From contig JABCSY010000007.1 of the NCBI GenBank assembly GCA_018238625.1, positions 1-64,000 on the forward strand: a stretch of 64,000 nt of DNA. Direction: 5' to 3'. The notes beneath the pieces are model-generated. The model made no database searches. It saw only the letters and a program-made list of their open reading frames with translations, and was not told the DNA's origin. Position numbers and translations under genes: made by a program. Of the stretch, positions 1 through 9,491 are shown piece after piece (position 1 is the first letter of the stretch; every line of letters begins with the position of its first letter). This DNA is from Promethearchaeota archaeon (lineage in GTDB: Archaea; Asgardarchaeota; Lokiarchaeia; Sigyniarchaeales; SOKP01).

Positions 1-1631
1 ACTAGAATTTTATCGGCATCTCGTACAATGCTTAAACGATGGGCTATAATTAGGGTAGTTTTTGATTTGACTAATTTTCTTAAGGTTTTTTGTATTATTT
101 TCTCATTTTCAGAGTCGATATTTGAAGTAGCTTCATCTAAAATTAATATTGGAGTATTTTTAAGAATAGCTCGCGCAAGAGCAATCCTTTGTATTTGACC
201 CCCAGAAATATTTTTTGCCCTTTCAGCTAAAGAAGTATCTAATTTTCTTGGAAGAGAAGATATAAACTCAGAAATACCAGCTTTTTCGCATACATCCAAT
301 AATTCTTCCTCAGTAGCTTCGGGTTTTGCCATTAAAAGGTTATCTCGGATACTACCATAGAATAAATAAGTCTGTTGGGAAACCATAGAAATATTTTTAC
401 GTATTTCATTTGGATTACAATTTTTTAAATTAAAGTCGCCTATATAAACATCTCCATTAACAGGATCGTAAAAACGAGCAATTAAATTGGCTATGGTAGT
501 TTTGCCCACGCCACTCTGTCCTACTATTGCCGTTATTTTACCAGCTTCTAATTTAAAATTAAGATTGTTAAGAATTATTGGACTATCAGGTGAATATGAG
601 AAACTTACATCTTTAAATTCAATATCAACATTATCCAGATAATCTAATTTTTGTGAATATTCAGTTGTTAAATGATAAGATTTTTGATTTAATATTTTAA
701 GGATAGATTTACCCGAAGAGATGCCATTCACAGCTGTATGAAAATAGGAGCCTAAAATCCTCAAAGGTCGGAAAAACTCATAAGAAATGAGCAAGATGAT
801 AATAGCTCCTGTTAAAGTTAATTCGTTTGAAAAGAAGTATGTAATTGCTAAAGAGATACCTAAAGCAGTTCCTACCATCGAAATTAGGTCCATGATTAAT
901 ATGGAAGTAAGATTAGCATAGAGAAGTTTCATAGTATTATTTCTAAATTCCCAACTAATATTAGCTATTTCCTTTTTGCGTCGTTTAATTTGTCCAAACA
1001 TTTTTAAAATAGTGAGTCCTTGTAATGAATCTAAAAAAAAAGAGTTTAAGTCTTCAAAAGTTTCCCAGTGGACTTTTGCTACTCGTTGTACCCACATTTG
1101 TACTATTCCAATACTTATTGGTATAAAAGGAATTAAAAAAATAAGAGTTAGCGCGATTCCTGGATTAAAAATGCTAACATAAAAATAAAGGCCAATTGGT
1201 GCTAATATCGCTACAAAGATTTGGGGAATAAATAAACCAAAAAATGATTCAAGATTTTCGACGCCATCCAATGTAGTAGTTACTAATGCTCCAGTACCTT
1301 TTATCTCTTTATATCTTAATTCAATTTCTAAAATTTTGGAGTAAATTTTATTTCTGACTTCTAATTTTATTCGAGAAGAAGTTTTAAATATAGCAAGATT
1401 AATGAACCACGATAAAAATAGACGAGAAACCATCGCAATTGAAATTATTATTAAAAAAAGAGCAAGCTTCTCAATAATTAATGAATTTAAGTATAATAAA
1501 TTGATAATATTTGCTATACGATCAATAATTACAATATTAATAGTAATAATAAGTAAGCTGGTAAGAATTGTAGTTAGAATCCAAAATCTTGATGCTTTTC
1601 CTAAAGAAAAAATATTTGGTTTTTTTTCCAT
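1..1631 (-). CDS. Type I ABC exporter, TMD-NBD half-transporter (3' end beyond window)
   Basis: This reads from an ATG at 1631 leftwards and runs off the window, so the C-terminus is missing (about 543 codons visible). The first ~330 residues are membrane-spanning and read as an ABC exporter transmembrane domain. The nucleotide-binding domain follows: Walker A GQSGVGKTT lies near residue 372 and the signature ISGGQIQR plus Walker B ILILDEATS near residues 480-505. The signature is ISGGQ rather than LSGGQ, a mild change. The MFS gene ends 55 bases upstream on the same strand, so the two may be co-transcribed efflux genes. The substrate cannot be told from sequence. Confidence 0.93.
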   Translation of the reverse strand, partial: MEKKPNIFSLGKASRFWILTTILTSLLIITINIVIIDRIANIINLLYLNSLIIEKLALFLIIISIAMVSRLFLSWFINLAIFKTSSRIKLEVRNKIYSKILEIELRYKEIKGTGALVTTTLDGVENLESFFGLFIPQIFVAILAPIGLYFYVSIFNPGIALTLIFLIPFIPISIGIVQMWVQRVAKVHWETFEDLNSFFLDSLQGLTILKMFGQIKRRKKEIANISWEFRNNTMKLLYANLTSILIMDLISMVGTALGISLAITYFFSNELTLTGAIIILLISYEFFRPLRILGSYFHTAVNGISSGKSILKILNQKSYHLTTEYSQKLDYLDNVDIEFKDVSFSYSPDSPIILNNLNFKLEAGKITAIVGQSGVGKTTIANLIARFYDPVNGDVYIGDFNLKNCNPNEIRKNISMVSQQTYLFYGSIRDNLLMAKPEATEEELLDVCEKAGISEFISSLPRKLDTSLAERAKNISGGQIQRIALARAILKNTPILILDEATSNIDSENEKIIQKTLRKLVKSKTTLIIAHRLSIVRDADKIL

Positions 1632-1686
1632 TTAAATGCACTTATTTGTTTTAGTTTTAAAAAAATAAGATATTATATTATATTTA

Positions 1687-2898
1687 TTAAGGAGATCCAT
1701 GGAATTTTCGAATTAATAAAAGATTAATACCTAAAGTTATCAATTCAATCAGTCCTGCTACTATAAAAGCTATTATGAATTGAGATTCCTGAAAATTAGG
1801 AACAAGAATAAAACCAATTAAGGGACCTAATGTGAGACCTAAATTGCCAAGAAAATTGAAAAATCCCATCCCCATAGCCCTATCTTCTACATCGACAATA
1901 TCTCCAACTAAAGCTACAGAAGGAGGGCCAGTTACTCCTGAAAATGTTCCTAATATTATAAAGCAAATTATCAAAGCACCCAAACCAAATAACCCAAAAT
2001 AACCTGTTAAACTCAGCATAATTCCATAGCTAAAGCTCCCCCATATTAAAAATTTATATCGTCCATATTTATCAGATAACTTTCCTATGGGATATTGCAA
2101 AATAATAAATGGTAAGGCAAAAATTCCCATAACCATTCCTCGTTCTGTTGTTCCAAGGAATAAAATGTTTGCTATATATAATGGTAGGATATAAATAATA
2201 AATCCCATGTGAAGGCGATCTACAAAATTAAATATTCCAGGTAATATTAATTTGGGTGCACGGTTTATAATTTTAATATTCTCTTTAAATAAAGGTCTTT
2301 TTTTTAGAAAAGATGGCTCTTTTATTATGAAAAAAGTAATTAGTAAAACAATTGCATTAGCTCCTATAGCAATATAATATGGAACGAATATACCATATTT
2401 AGCAATCATTCCTCCTAACATTGGACCTATTCCCATTGCTAAAGCTAAAAAAATACCTAAAATACCTAAACATTTCCCTCTATTTTCAGAATTTGAGATA
2501 TCCAGTATCATCGTCATTAAAATTTGCCAACACATAATTGTAAAACATCCTTGTGAAAATCTAAAGATTAATAGAAGCCCATAATAAGGAGGGGGTGTTG
2601 CAATCATAAGGAAAAAGGAAATAATTGTTCCCACACTCCCAACAATAACAAATCTTTTTCTTTTTCCAAAACGATCTGCTAAAATACCAGTAACTATTCC
2701 CCAAATTAAATATGATAAATAAAGAACAAAGTCATAATAAGCAGTTTCTCCCGTTATACCAAAACGAAGAGAAATAAATTCGTATTCATTTGTGTGTAAT
2801 AATGAAACTGATATAATCGTTAAGAACATTGAAATACTTATTATTAAGACTTGAAACATATTAGTTTTAATTTCATCTTTAATAATTTCATTATTCAT
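1687..2898 (-). CDS. MFS transporter, probable drug/metabolite efflux
   Basis: A 403-residue major facilitator superfamily protein with about 12 membrane segments. The conserved loop 2-3 motif appears as GILADRFGKRKRFVIVG near residues 67-83, and its C-terminal echo as GKLSDKYGRYKFL near residue 270. That placement fits the two six-helix halves of an MFS carrier. It is followed 55 bases later by the ABC exporter on the same strand. The start at 2898 is the first ATG of the hydrophobic frame. A perfect 16-bp palindrome lies about 170 bases upstream, so metal-responsive control is possible. The substrate is unknown. Confidence 0.92.
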   Translation of the reverse strand: MNNEIIKDEIKTNMFQVLIISISMFLTIISVSLLHTNEYEFISLRFGITGETAYYDFVLYLSYLIWGIVTGILADRFGKRKRFVIVGSVGTIISFFLMIATPPPYYGLLLIFRFSQGCFTIMCWQILMTMILDISNSENRGKCLGILGIFLALAMGIGPMLGGMIAKYGIFVPYYIAIGANAIVLLITFFIIKEPSFLKKRPLFKENIKIINRAPKLILPGIFNFVDRLHMGFIIYILPLYIANILFLGTTERGMVMGIFALPFIILQYPIGKLSDKYGRYKFLIWGSFSYGIMLSLTGYFGLFGLGALIICFIILGTFSGVTGPPSVALVGDIVDVEDRAMGMGFFNFLGNLGLTLGPLIGFILVPNFQESQFIIAFIVAGLIELITLGINLLLIRKFHGSP

Positions 2899-3273
2899 AA
2901 TTACTCATCTTCTTTCTTTCAATTTCTTTTAATATTAAAATTCTTCTATTTAAACTATTTATCTTAATTATTATACGGTAATTCCTTCTAATTACACTCT
3001 AAAAGTTACAATATTTTTAATTTCTTCCTACTTTTAAAGGAATTATAATTATTTTTATTGAAAATTAGGCATGCCTAATAGTTTATAAAAAAAGGTAGCA
3101 TATAAACATTTTTATTCAATTGAATGAATTTAAATTATAGGAAGATCGTAAATTGGAATATTTTATAATAATACTTTAGTTCAAATAATTTTTTATGATA
3201 GTCACTATGCCTAAAATGATTTTACGGTAATAATTTTTTTTAATAATTTAGTTATAACTAATTATTTGATTCG
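2899..3273. other. Intergenic stretch upstream of the MFS gene
   Basis: There is no convincing gene in this 375-base spacer. It is strongly AT-rich and should hold the promoter of the leftward MFS gene. A TATA-like GTTTAAAT can be read on the minus strand near 2951-2958. The only ordered element I see is the palindrome at 3064-3079. Confidence 0.5.
3064..3079. promoter_or_regulatory. Perfect 16-bp palindrome, DtxR-type operator candidate
   Basis: ATTAGGCATGCCTAAT reads identically on both strands. The half-sites TTAGG and CCTAA match the core of operators used by the DtxR/IdeR/SirR family of iron or manganese regulators. It is 166 bases upstream of the MFS start. The match to the family is from known consensus sequences; the regulated gene is inferred. 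Confidence 0.5.
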
Positions 3274-3759
3274 TTATATTAACGATTTTATTGTAAAATC
3301 TGTTTTAAATTTTTTAATTAAAATTTTTAAAATTTCCTTTTTTGATTTCATTTTACCATCATAAAAAATTTTGAACATTTTTTGTTTTGGATAGTATTCT
3401 ATAGGGTACTTAGAGCGATTGATATCGAAATAGAGTTCTAAATCTTCATAAATTCTTTTTATTATATATGTCTGATTTTCTATAGGTATAGGATTTAAAA
3501 TTTCGAATTCTAAACCTTCTTTCTTTAAAAGATTCTCTAAAAAATATTTTTCTTTCCCACTTAGCCTTATTGACCTAAATTTCCAAAAATGCCCTATAGT
3601 CCACCAACTAAAAGTATAAAGCAAGATTATCCATAAGGAAGTAATATAAGAAATTATTGGTGCACCCAAATTAATTAAGAGCCAGTTAAATACACCAAGG
3701 AAGAATCCACTAAAAATATAAGCTTTTATCGTCCACCATTTTTTCGACCTTTCCATCAA
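3274..3759 (-). CDS. Small membrane protein of unknown function (161 aa)
   Basis: I do not recognise this family. Residues ~10-60 form two membrane segments separated by the turn INLGAPIISY, followed by a basic loop and a soluble C-terminal domain of about 90 residues rich in Lys, Glu and Ile. The turn INLG-x-P recurs in the 82-residue protein encoded just upstream (INLGEPVII), and both have the same two-helix topology, so the two may be distant paralogues, one with and one without the soluble domain. The gene is on the same strand as its neighbour with a 139-base gap. Confidence 0.6.
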   Translation of the reverse strand: MMERSKKWWTIKAYIFSGFFLGVFNWLLINLGAPIISYITSLWIILLYTFSWWTIGHFWKFRSIRLSGKEKYFLENLLKKEGLEFEILNPIPIENQTYIIKRIYEDLELYFDINRSKYPIEYYPKQKMFKIFYDGKMKSKKEILKILIKKFKTDFTIKSLI

Positions 3760-3898
3760 TAAGTTCCCTCTATTATTCGTTCTATAAATTTTTAATTTAA
3801 GTTTAAATTTTTTTTCCTAACTTTTTAACTAATATTATATCGGTTTTCTAATATTTATCAATAAATCAAACTATTTATTTGTTAGCCAAAAATGAGAA

Positions 3899-4147
3899 TT
3901 AGGGGTCTTTTTTTCCTCTAGATTTTGGGTATTTCAGAATTCCACCTAAGAACAATGGAGTAGCATACATTATACAAAATGGTATGTTGTATAAAAATGC
4001 AATTATCACAGGTTCTCCTAGATTAATTGAAATTATACTTTTGTGTAACCATGTAAACAAAAAAAAGAGGGTTCCCATGATGAAACACCCTTTTCTTGTA
4101 TTCCCTCCATGGTATAATTTTTTAAACCATATAATTAATTGCTTCAT
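3899..4147 (-). CDS. Small two-helix membrane protein of unknown function (82 aa)
   Basis: Two hydrophobic segments (about residues 22-38 and 47-68) flank the turn INLGEP, with basic ends (RKGC near the N-terminus, KSRGKKD at the C-terminus). It resembles the N-terminal part of the next protein (3274-3759). An overlapping plus-strand frame exists but lacks this ordered topology, so I favour the minus strand. The function is unknown. Confidence 0.5.
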   Translation of the reverse strand: MKQLIIWFKKLYHGGNTRKGCFIMGTLFFLFTWLHKSIISINLGEPVIIAFLYNIPFCIMYATPLFLGGILKYPKSRGKKDP

Positions 4148-4221
4148 TCTTAGATTTTTATCTTCTTTATTCTATAAAGATATAATTTTTGTTTATAAGG
4201 TGCGTGATTAAAATTTTTCTC

Positions 4222-5244
4222 TCAAGCTTCAAAATCAAGAGATTCTCCACAATTTGGACAAAATTTAAATTTGATTCCCATATGATACCTACAAACGGGA
4301 CAGTATAGGCCCGATTCGACATGTTCTGGTTGAACTTGAACCTGTTCTGTTCTATATGATTCAGTTGGCACTTGATAATAACCTCGCCGGTATCCTAAAT
4401 CGAATCTTACTTTAAACGATGCGAAAAGAGTGGTTAATAAACATATAAAAAGTGGTCCAAGAATGATTGGTACCAAATTATTTAATAACTCATTCAGAAA
4501 GAGCATGCCATATCTCCTGCTTGCTGGGTTATACCACGAAGCTAATGTAGGAGCGTCCACATGCCATACAAAGTTTAAGAAAAAACCGAAAATCATACTA
4601 ATAACGCGGATAATTAAAGAGCTGATAAAAAAAACTCCAATGATTTTCCAAAATGCTCCTTTGGTAATTTTTCTTGCTTGTTTGAGAGGTTTTTCTATGT
4701 TTTCAAATTGATAAGTGAATACTGAACAAATATAAAGTCCTAAAATTGTAATTCCAGGAATCAATAAAAACCATAACCCAAGTGGATATCCAAGACCAAG
4801 AATCGCAAGGACTACAAATAGTTTGGAATTAAATGATTTCTTTATATCTTGAACTAAATCAGGATCTAAGTTTAAGTACTTCTTGTAGAGGTAAATACTC
4901 ACGGAACTCATAGCTAAGGCTGTAAATAAAGAGTAAATAATACTATCTATAAAGACAACGCTAAGACCAATTAGTAAAAAACTTAGCAGTTGAGCTACAT
5001 CAGCTTCCGTCAGGTTTGAAAGGTTTGGATCCATCGTACTAGCTATATTTTCTCCAAGAACACTTACTTGCCAATTAAGATCTGCAAGTAAAAAAATCTT
5101 TAAAAGCAAGTAAATTACATAAAAAAAAGTGAGCGGTACGATAATTTTTGTCCAGTTTTTTCCAAATAAGCGAAAACCATCGGAAATGGAGTCACCATAA
5201 CTTTTTTTTGCTATTCTTGTTAATTCTTGAGATTCGCGCGACAT
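4222..5244 (-). CDS. Multi-pass membrane protein with C-terminal zinc ribbon (340 aa)
   Basis: An N-terminal amphipathic stretch (GDSISDGFRLFGKNWTKI) precedes about six membrane segments between residues ~33 and 280. The layout is reminiscent of DUF975 or the glycerophosphodiesterase membrane domain. A cytoplasmic tail of ~50 residues ends in a zinc ribbon, CPVCRYHMG then CPNCGE. Zinc ribbons at the end of membrane proteins recur in this window (35820-36329). No catalytic residues are visible, so a scaffolding or membrane-organisation role is only a guess. Confidence 0.75.
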   Translation of the reverse strand: MSRESQELTRIAKKSYGDSISDGFRLFGKNWTKIIVPLTFFYVIYLLLKIFLLADLNWQVSVLGENIASTMDPNLSNLTEADVAQLLSFLLIGLSVVFIDSIIYSLFTALAMSSVSIYLYKKYLNLDPDLVQDIKKSFNSKLFVVLAILGLGYPLGLWFLLIPGITILGLYICSVFTYQFENIEKPLKQARKITKGAFWKIIGVFFISSLIIRVISMIFGFFLNFVWHVDAPTLASWYNPASRRYGMLFLNELLNNLVPIILGPLFICLLTTLFASFKVRFDLGYRRGYYQVPTESYRTEQVQVQPEHVESGLYCPVCRYHMGIKFKFCPNCGESLDFEA

Positions 5245-5413
5245 AATTTTTATATTTTATATGTAAGTAAGACCCAATTTAATAAGATTCAAAGTAAGTT
5301 AATAAATATTGTTAAAAGTTTTTCTTGAATTCTAAATTAACATTCTTTTGCCAACAACAGGCAAAGATTTGATAATAAAAATAAAAAAAAGATTTTAGAT
5401 TTTTTAATTTATA

Positions 5414-6388
5414 TTAATCTCGTTTAATTTTTGTGAAGATCCAAGGAACTAAAGTAATAACTAAGAACGCTAATATGAAGTATTTAGTAAATCTCCAAAC
5501 GAAAAAATCAGATGAATAAACGCTTAATGCAAAATAGAAAACCATCGTTAATACTAACCCTATTACAAGATTAATTAGTTTCTGTTTGTTATTGAGTGCT
5601 TTTGGGTCGTAATGAATCTTTTCGTTTTCGATTAAATAACCAAGCGATATTCCCATTAGCGCGCCACTAGCCAAACCATAGTCAATCGTAGTGGTTGGAA
5701 AGATAACAATAGCTATAGTTAACATGGCAATTGGGATTATTATTGATAGAATTACCTTGGTTAAAAAATTCAAAGATTTAGCTTTTTCAGAGAGTAGTGG
5801 CTCAAAGTAGATGAATAAAACCAAGAAAAGCGTGCCAAAAAAGAATCCACCCCACACATCTTGTAGATCGTGCACTCCAATTACGATTCTCGATATTCCG
5901 ATTAAATAGATAAATATTATAAATAGCCATTGAAGAATTTTATTTTCTTTTTTGTACGACTCATAAGACATTAGTCCCCAGACCGCTACGGCATTTTGTG
6001 AATGTCCAGAAGGAAAGCCAAGACCCTCAGCAACTGGTTCACCATCCCATATATTAGTCCAAGGACGGGGATCTTGAAATATGTCCTTTAAAATTCCGTT
6101 AACATAAACAGAACCTAAAAGAGAGAACCCTACATTTCTTCCAAATTTTACATCGTATACGAATACCAAAGCCGCAAGTAATAAGATCTGTACCATATCT
6201 TCTCCTATATAGGATATTGCCCGAAAAATTGCGAAAGTGATTGAATTACCATAAAACATTTCGTTGAAATATAAGTTTAGCCCTAATAATAACAAGATTC
6301 CTCCAACTACAAAATTGACCGCTGCGATTATTAATATAAAGAGTAATACCTTTTTTGATAAAGTTTTATTTTCGCTCATATTTTTCAC
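5414..6388 (-). CDS. PAP2-family membrane phosphatase
   Basis: The three PAP2 phosphatase motifs are present in order: KDIFQDPRPW, PSGHSQNA and SRIVIGVHDLQDVWGG, which supply the Lys/Arg, the Ser-Gly-His and the Arg/His/Asp of the active site. They lie between residues ~105 and 190, and membrane helices surround them and fill the C-terminal half (324 residues in all). Such enzymes remove phosphate from lipid phosphates or prenyl pyrophosphates such as dolichyl or undecaprenyl pyrophosphate. Its position ahead of the phosphate-uptake locus may be chance. The start is ATG at 6388; a second Met four codons in is also possible. Confidence 0.92.
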   Translation of the reverse strand: MKNMSENKTLSKKVLLFILIIAAVNFVVGGILLLLGLNLYFNEMFYGNSITFAIFRAISYIGEDMVQILLLAALVFVYDVKFGRNVGFSLLGSVYVNGILKDIFQDPRPWTNIWDGEPVAEGLGFPSGHSQNAVAVWGLMSYESYKKENKILQWLFIIFIYLIGISRIVIGVHDLQDVWGGFFFGTLFLVLFIYFEPLLSEKAKSLNFLTKVILSIIIPIAMLTIAIVIFPTTTIDYGLASGALMGISLGYLIENEKIHYDPKALNNKQKLINLVIGLVLTMVFYFALSVYSSDFFVWRFTKYFILAFLVITLVPWIFTKIKRD

Positions 6389-6722
6389 TTTTTATTATAG
6401 ATTCTCCTAAAAAATGGATATGATAATATTTTACAAACTATTATAAAAGGTTTTCTTTAAAAAATACCGATTTTAATGATAAATTACCGGTAAATTCAAA
6501 TTGATTTTTTGAAATGTTTTTAAAAACTTCATACCAATACAATACATATTAAGATGAAGTTCTGTTTTTACGAATTTAAAGAGAATATGTTATTAATTTT
6601 CCCTTTAATAAAAACCATGAAAAAAAATAAATAGTAATTAAATTTTGCTTTAGATAACTGTTTAAATGTGTTGAATAACAAAAATATCGGGTGTCAAATA
6701 GATTTACTATCGAGGATACATT

Positions 6723-6983
6723 TTGGTTCGCTTAAAAATTATCGGAACTCAATGGAAGATAGTAGAGAAATTGAAGGGTTTGAAACCAGAAGAAGATCAA
6801 GATTGGAAGATTACTTACGCATCCCCTACTTATGGCGGTTGGGATTTAATTGTAGAATGCGTTTTTAGTAATTTAGAAGATTTGGACAAAATTGTGTCCT
6901 TCTGTCGAACTGACGAAGATTTAAAAGAGTGGATCGATGCTACAACAACTCTGATCAGCACAAAAAGAAATTTTGAAGAATAG
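6723..6983 (+). CDS. Stand-alone Lrp/AsnC-type effector-binding (RAM-like) domain protein
   Basis: This 86-residue protein has no DNA-binding domain. The stretch TYGGWDLIVECVFSNLEDL followed by a helix and a final strand (IDATTTLIS) has the pattern of the Lrp/AsnC C-terminal ligand-binding fold. The start is TTG at 6723, supported by a GAGGA ribosome-binding site at 6712-6716, six bases upstream. Free RAM-like domains can pair with full Lrp proteins; a full Lrp regulator occurs at 40135. The gene is convergent with phoU-AbrB. The partner and ligand are unknown. Confidence 0.72.
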   Translation: MVRLKIIGTQWKIVEKLKGLKPEEDQDWKITYASPTYGGWDLIVECVFSNLEDLDKIVSFCRTDEDLKEWIDATTTLISTKRNFEE

Positions 6984-7006
6984 AAGGCTGTTTTTTATTG
7001 TATAAC

Positions 7007-8005
7007 TCAAATCAAATTATTAATAATAATCTCGGAAATATCTGACGAGTATTCGCCTGTTCTCCTGATGCTTTCGATTATAGATCCTATTTCAACGAGA
7101 TACTCTGAATTTGGATTAATTTTAATAGTATTACATGCTTCTATTAAATTTTCAATGGATTCAATATTTTCATTTGCTAACAATAAACTATTTTGAAGCC
7201 ATGCATCTAAACTCATGTTCAATAAATCTAAAGAAATCTTACTAGCATTCATAATGTTTTTGTATAATTCTTTGTCGATTTTTTGGTAATCTACAAGTAA
7301 AACATTCCGTGCAATTTTTACGGCGTGGTCCGCAATTCTCTCTAGAAATCGGCTTATGAATTTATAATTACTGGCATCTTCTAGTGTAATGTCTAATTTT
7401 TGGCACAATATAATATCACGCAGTACAATGTGAGCCTGACGCTCGATTAGCCAATTCAATCGATCAATTTCATCATCACTTTCAATTACTTTTTCTGCTA
7501 GCTTTTTATCCCCCGTTTCCAATGATTTAAGTGCGTCCTCGTGCATACCATTAGCTAGAATATACATCCTCCTAATCGTTTTTTCAAACGGCATTTCTTT
7601 TGGGTCGAGTAAATCTTTAATTTTAATGATATTATCTGTTTCCTCTATTATTTCGGTCCCTATTGTTATTTTTCTAAAATGACTTACTGTATCTCTTATT
7701 TGTGACTCAATCTTTTTGCTAGATTTCACTTCTATAATGTTATACCCCATGATATAAGCCCCTACTAATAATCGAAACAAGAAATCAGTGTTTTTAATCT
7801 CGTCAATGTCGAGCTTCTTTTCTCTTATAAGTTTTTCTGAACTTATGTAAGGAGTAATAAGCAAATTACCATCTGGTTGTGACAAGATCCCAATTGTATC
7901 TTTAACTTGAATTCCGTGTTTATCAATCCATTCCCTTGGTAGACTAACGATATAAGTAGACCCACCCGTCTTTTGTACTTTTCGTGTTTCAATATTGAAC
8001 GCCAT
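7007..8005 (-). CDS. AbrB/SpoVT-PhoU fusion regulator of phosphate uptake
   Basis: Residues ~5-50 (VQKTGGSTYIVSLPREW ... GNLLITP) form a SpoVT/AbrB-type DNA-binding domain. The rest is a double PhoU helical domain, with the PhoU hallmark ERIADHAVKIAR near residue 228. In archaea this fusion is the usual transcription-linked PhoU and is found with pst genes. Here it is divergent from pstS, sharing a 292-base spacer that contains an inverted repeat (8099-8118), a plausible autoregulatory site. A second, stand-alone PhoU sits at the end of the pst cluster. Confidence 0.93.
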   Translation of the reverse strand: MAFNIETRKVQKTGGSTYIVSLPREWIDKHGIQVKDTIGILSQPDGNLLITPYISSEKLIREKKLDIDEIKNTDFLFRLLVGAYIMGYNIIEVKSSKKIESQIRDTVSHFRKITIGTEIIEETDNIIKIKDLLDPKEMPFEKTIRRMYILANGMHEDALKSLETGDKKLAEKVIESDDEIDRLNWLIERQAHIVLRDIILCQKLDITLEDASNYKFISRFLERIADHAVKIARNVLLVDYQKIDKELYKNIMNASKISLDLLNMSLDAWLQNSLLLANENIESIENLIEACNTIKINPNSEYLVEIGSIIESIRRTGEYSSDISEIIINNLI

Positions 8006-8098
8006 AACCTCTTCGACTTGTTTTAATTTTTAAATTTTAATTCTATTGATAATAGATAATATATTTTTCTTTTTAATAAATATATTATATAGTGGATC

Positions 8099-8118
8099 TA
8101 TAGAGTATATATTCTATA
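8099..8118. promoter_or_regulatory. Inverted repeat, candidate pst operator (copy 1)
   Basis: TATAGA, eight bases (GTATATAT), TCTATA form an inverted repeat between phoU-AbrB and pstS. The core GTATAT..TCTATA recurs upstream of the CxxC/GTPase pair (9398-9420) and in a looser form ahead of pstCA (10499-10518). A second shared block, TCCTT-x-AAATACATTT, lies at 8143-8158 here and 9361-9377 there. AT-richness alone could produce part of this resemblance. Confidence 0.4.
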
Positions 8119-8297
8119 TATATTCTTCTTTTTATGAAATGTTCCTTGAAATACATTTAGTATATAAAATATATATCATCAATATTTAGCCATAATCTAA
8201 GTAGAGAGTTCTTAAATTTTACACATGATACGATTAATTAACAAAATTTAACAAGAAACAAGAAATAGATAGATCTTTAAAAAAAAGTACAACAAAA

Positions 8298-9209
8298 GTG
8301 AAAAAAAAAATGGAAAAAAAAGCTATAATTTATTTGGCAATTGTAGGAATGATCGGTATGTTCTTTATTGGTGGTGGAGTAACAACTCTACTAACGCCTC
8401 CTGGAGGCGCACAGAGAGTAACGATTATAATCTCTGGATCAACAACTTGTGAACCTGTAATTACTGAATGTGCAGATCAATTTATGGCAATCAATCCTAA
8501 TGTCGACATTTCCGTATCCGGTACTGGCTCTGGCTCTGGAATTTCAGATACTATTAATGGTTTGAACAGTATTGGCATGTCTTCTAGAAACATAAAAAGT
8601 ACAGAGAACGCATCAGCAGGTAATAATCTAATAGATTACAAATTTGCAAAGGATGGAATCGCTGTTATAATCAGTGCCACTCATCCTAACGCAACTTGGA
8701 TACAATCAAATGGTCTTACCTTAGATCAAGTATTTTTAATCTATAATGGTACCTATGACACATGGGATGATATTAATGCTGCTTTAGTAACTGATACAAT
8801 TGATGTTCACACTAGACCTGATGGGTCAGGTACTAGAGCCACATTTGAAGAACTAGTTGAATCTGGTGGTGAAGAACTTGGAGATAATTCCGGTTATACT
8901 AGCTCAGTTACCGGATATATCGAAGTAGCTTCTAATACAGTCATGGTTCAGCAAGTTGGAAGCAATTCATATGGTTTTGGTTATTGTGGGCTCGGATATG
9001 TTGACGCTAGCGTTATTGCTATTCCTGTTGATGGAGTTGTTCCTTCAATTTCCACAATTTTAGACGAAACATATCCAATCTCTAGAGCATTACACTTGGT
9101 AACAGATGGACCTGTTAGTGGGTGGGTACAAGCCTTTATTGATTTTATTTTCGGTTCTAATGGACAGCAAGTAGTTGCTGATGAAGGTTTTGTCCGACTT
9201 TGGTTTTAA
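8298..9209 (+). CDS. pstS: PstS, phosphate-binding protein of the Pst ABC transporter
   Basis: A 303-residue extracellular binding protein. Residues ~8-33 are a hydrophobic N-terminal anchor or signal without a lipobox Cys. Typical PstS phosphate-contact segments follow: ISGSTTCEPV, SGTGSGSGISDTI, IGMSSRN and RPDGSGTRATFEE. The start is GTG at 8298 or, four codons later, ATG at 8310; both leave the signal intact. It captures phosphate outside the membrane for PstCA/PstB encoded downstream. Two genes (CxxC protein and small GTPase) separate it from the permease, which is unusual. U-rich runs follow the stop codon. Confidence 0.95.
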   Translation: MKKKMEKKAIIYLAIVGMIGMFFIGGGVTTLLTPPGGAQRVTIIISGSTTCEPVITECADQFMAINPNVDISVSGTGSGSGISDTINGLNSIGMSSRNIKSTENASAGNNLIDYKFAKDGIAVIISATHPNATWIQSNGLTLDQVFLIYNGTYDTWDDINAALVTDTIDVHTRPDGSGTRATFEELVESGGEELGDNSGYTSSVTGYIEVASNTVMVQQVGSNSYGFGYCGLGYVDASVIAIPVDGVVPSISTILDETYPISRALHLVTDGPVSGWVQAFIDFIFGSNGQQVVADEGFVRLWF

Positions 9210-9230
9210 ATTTATGTTTAACAAAAATAA

Positions 9231-9263
9231 TTTTAATTTTTTTTTAATATATATCTTTTTTTT
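9231..9263 (+). terminator. U-rich terminator after pstS
   Basis: T runs of nine (9237-9245) and eight (9256-9263) follow the pstS stop by about 30 bases. Archaeal termination commonly uses such runs. It suggests that pstS can be transcribed alone. Confidence 0.45.
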
Positions 9264-9397
9264 ATTTTCTTTCAATAATCCATGCAGAAGTTAATGTATA
9301 GCGGTGACTTGTGTCTAGGAGCAATTCATACCATTATTTACTATGTCTTTTGATTAGCCGTCCTTTAAAATACATTTGTGTTATGATTATTTCTATA

Positions 9398-9420
9398 TAT
9401 AGATCTATGTATATTCTATA
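9398..9420. promoter_or_regulatory. Inverted repeat, candidate pst operator (copy 2)
   Basis: TATAGA (9398-9403) and TCTATA (9415-9420) flank an 11-base spacer. The segment GATCTAT-GTATATTCTATA closely matches 8095-8118 in the phoU/pstS spacer. It is 72 bases ahead of the CxxC protein gene, so that gene and the GTPase may share the phosphate regulon. Confidence 0.4.
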
Positions 9421-9491
9421 AAGTAATATGGAAATGTTGATAAGTTAGTTGCATATTCTTTTTATTAGGGATTATTAGTAGAAGTATTACA

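Noticed and set aside
3984-4211. 75-codon plus-strand frame opposite the small membrane gene
   Set aside because: It is antisense to 3899-4147, which has a sensible two-helix topology and a probable relative next door.
5354-5370. TTGCC/GGCAA hairpin upstream of the zinc-ribbon membrane gene
   Set aside because: Only five pairs and isolated; expected by chance at this length.
6668-6868. 66-codon plus-strand frame
   Set aside because: It overlaps the RAM-like gene in another frame and has no recognisable protein features.
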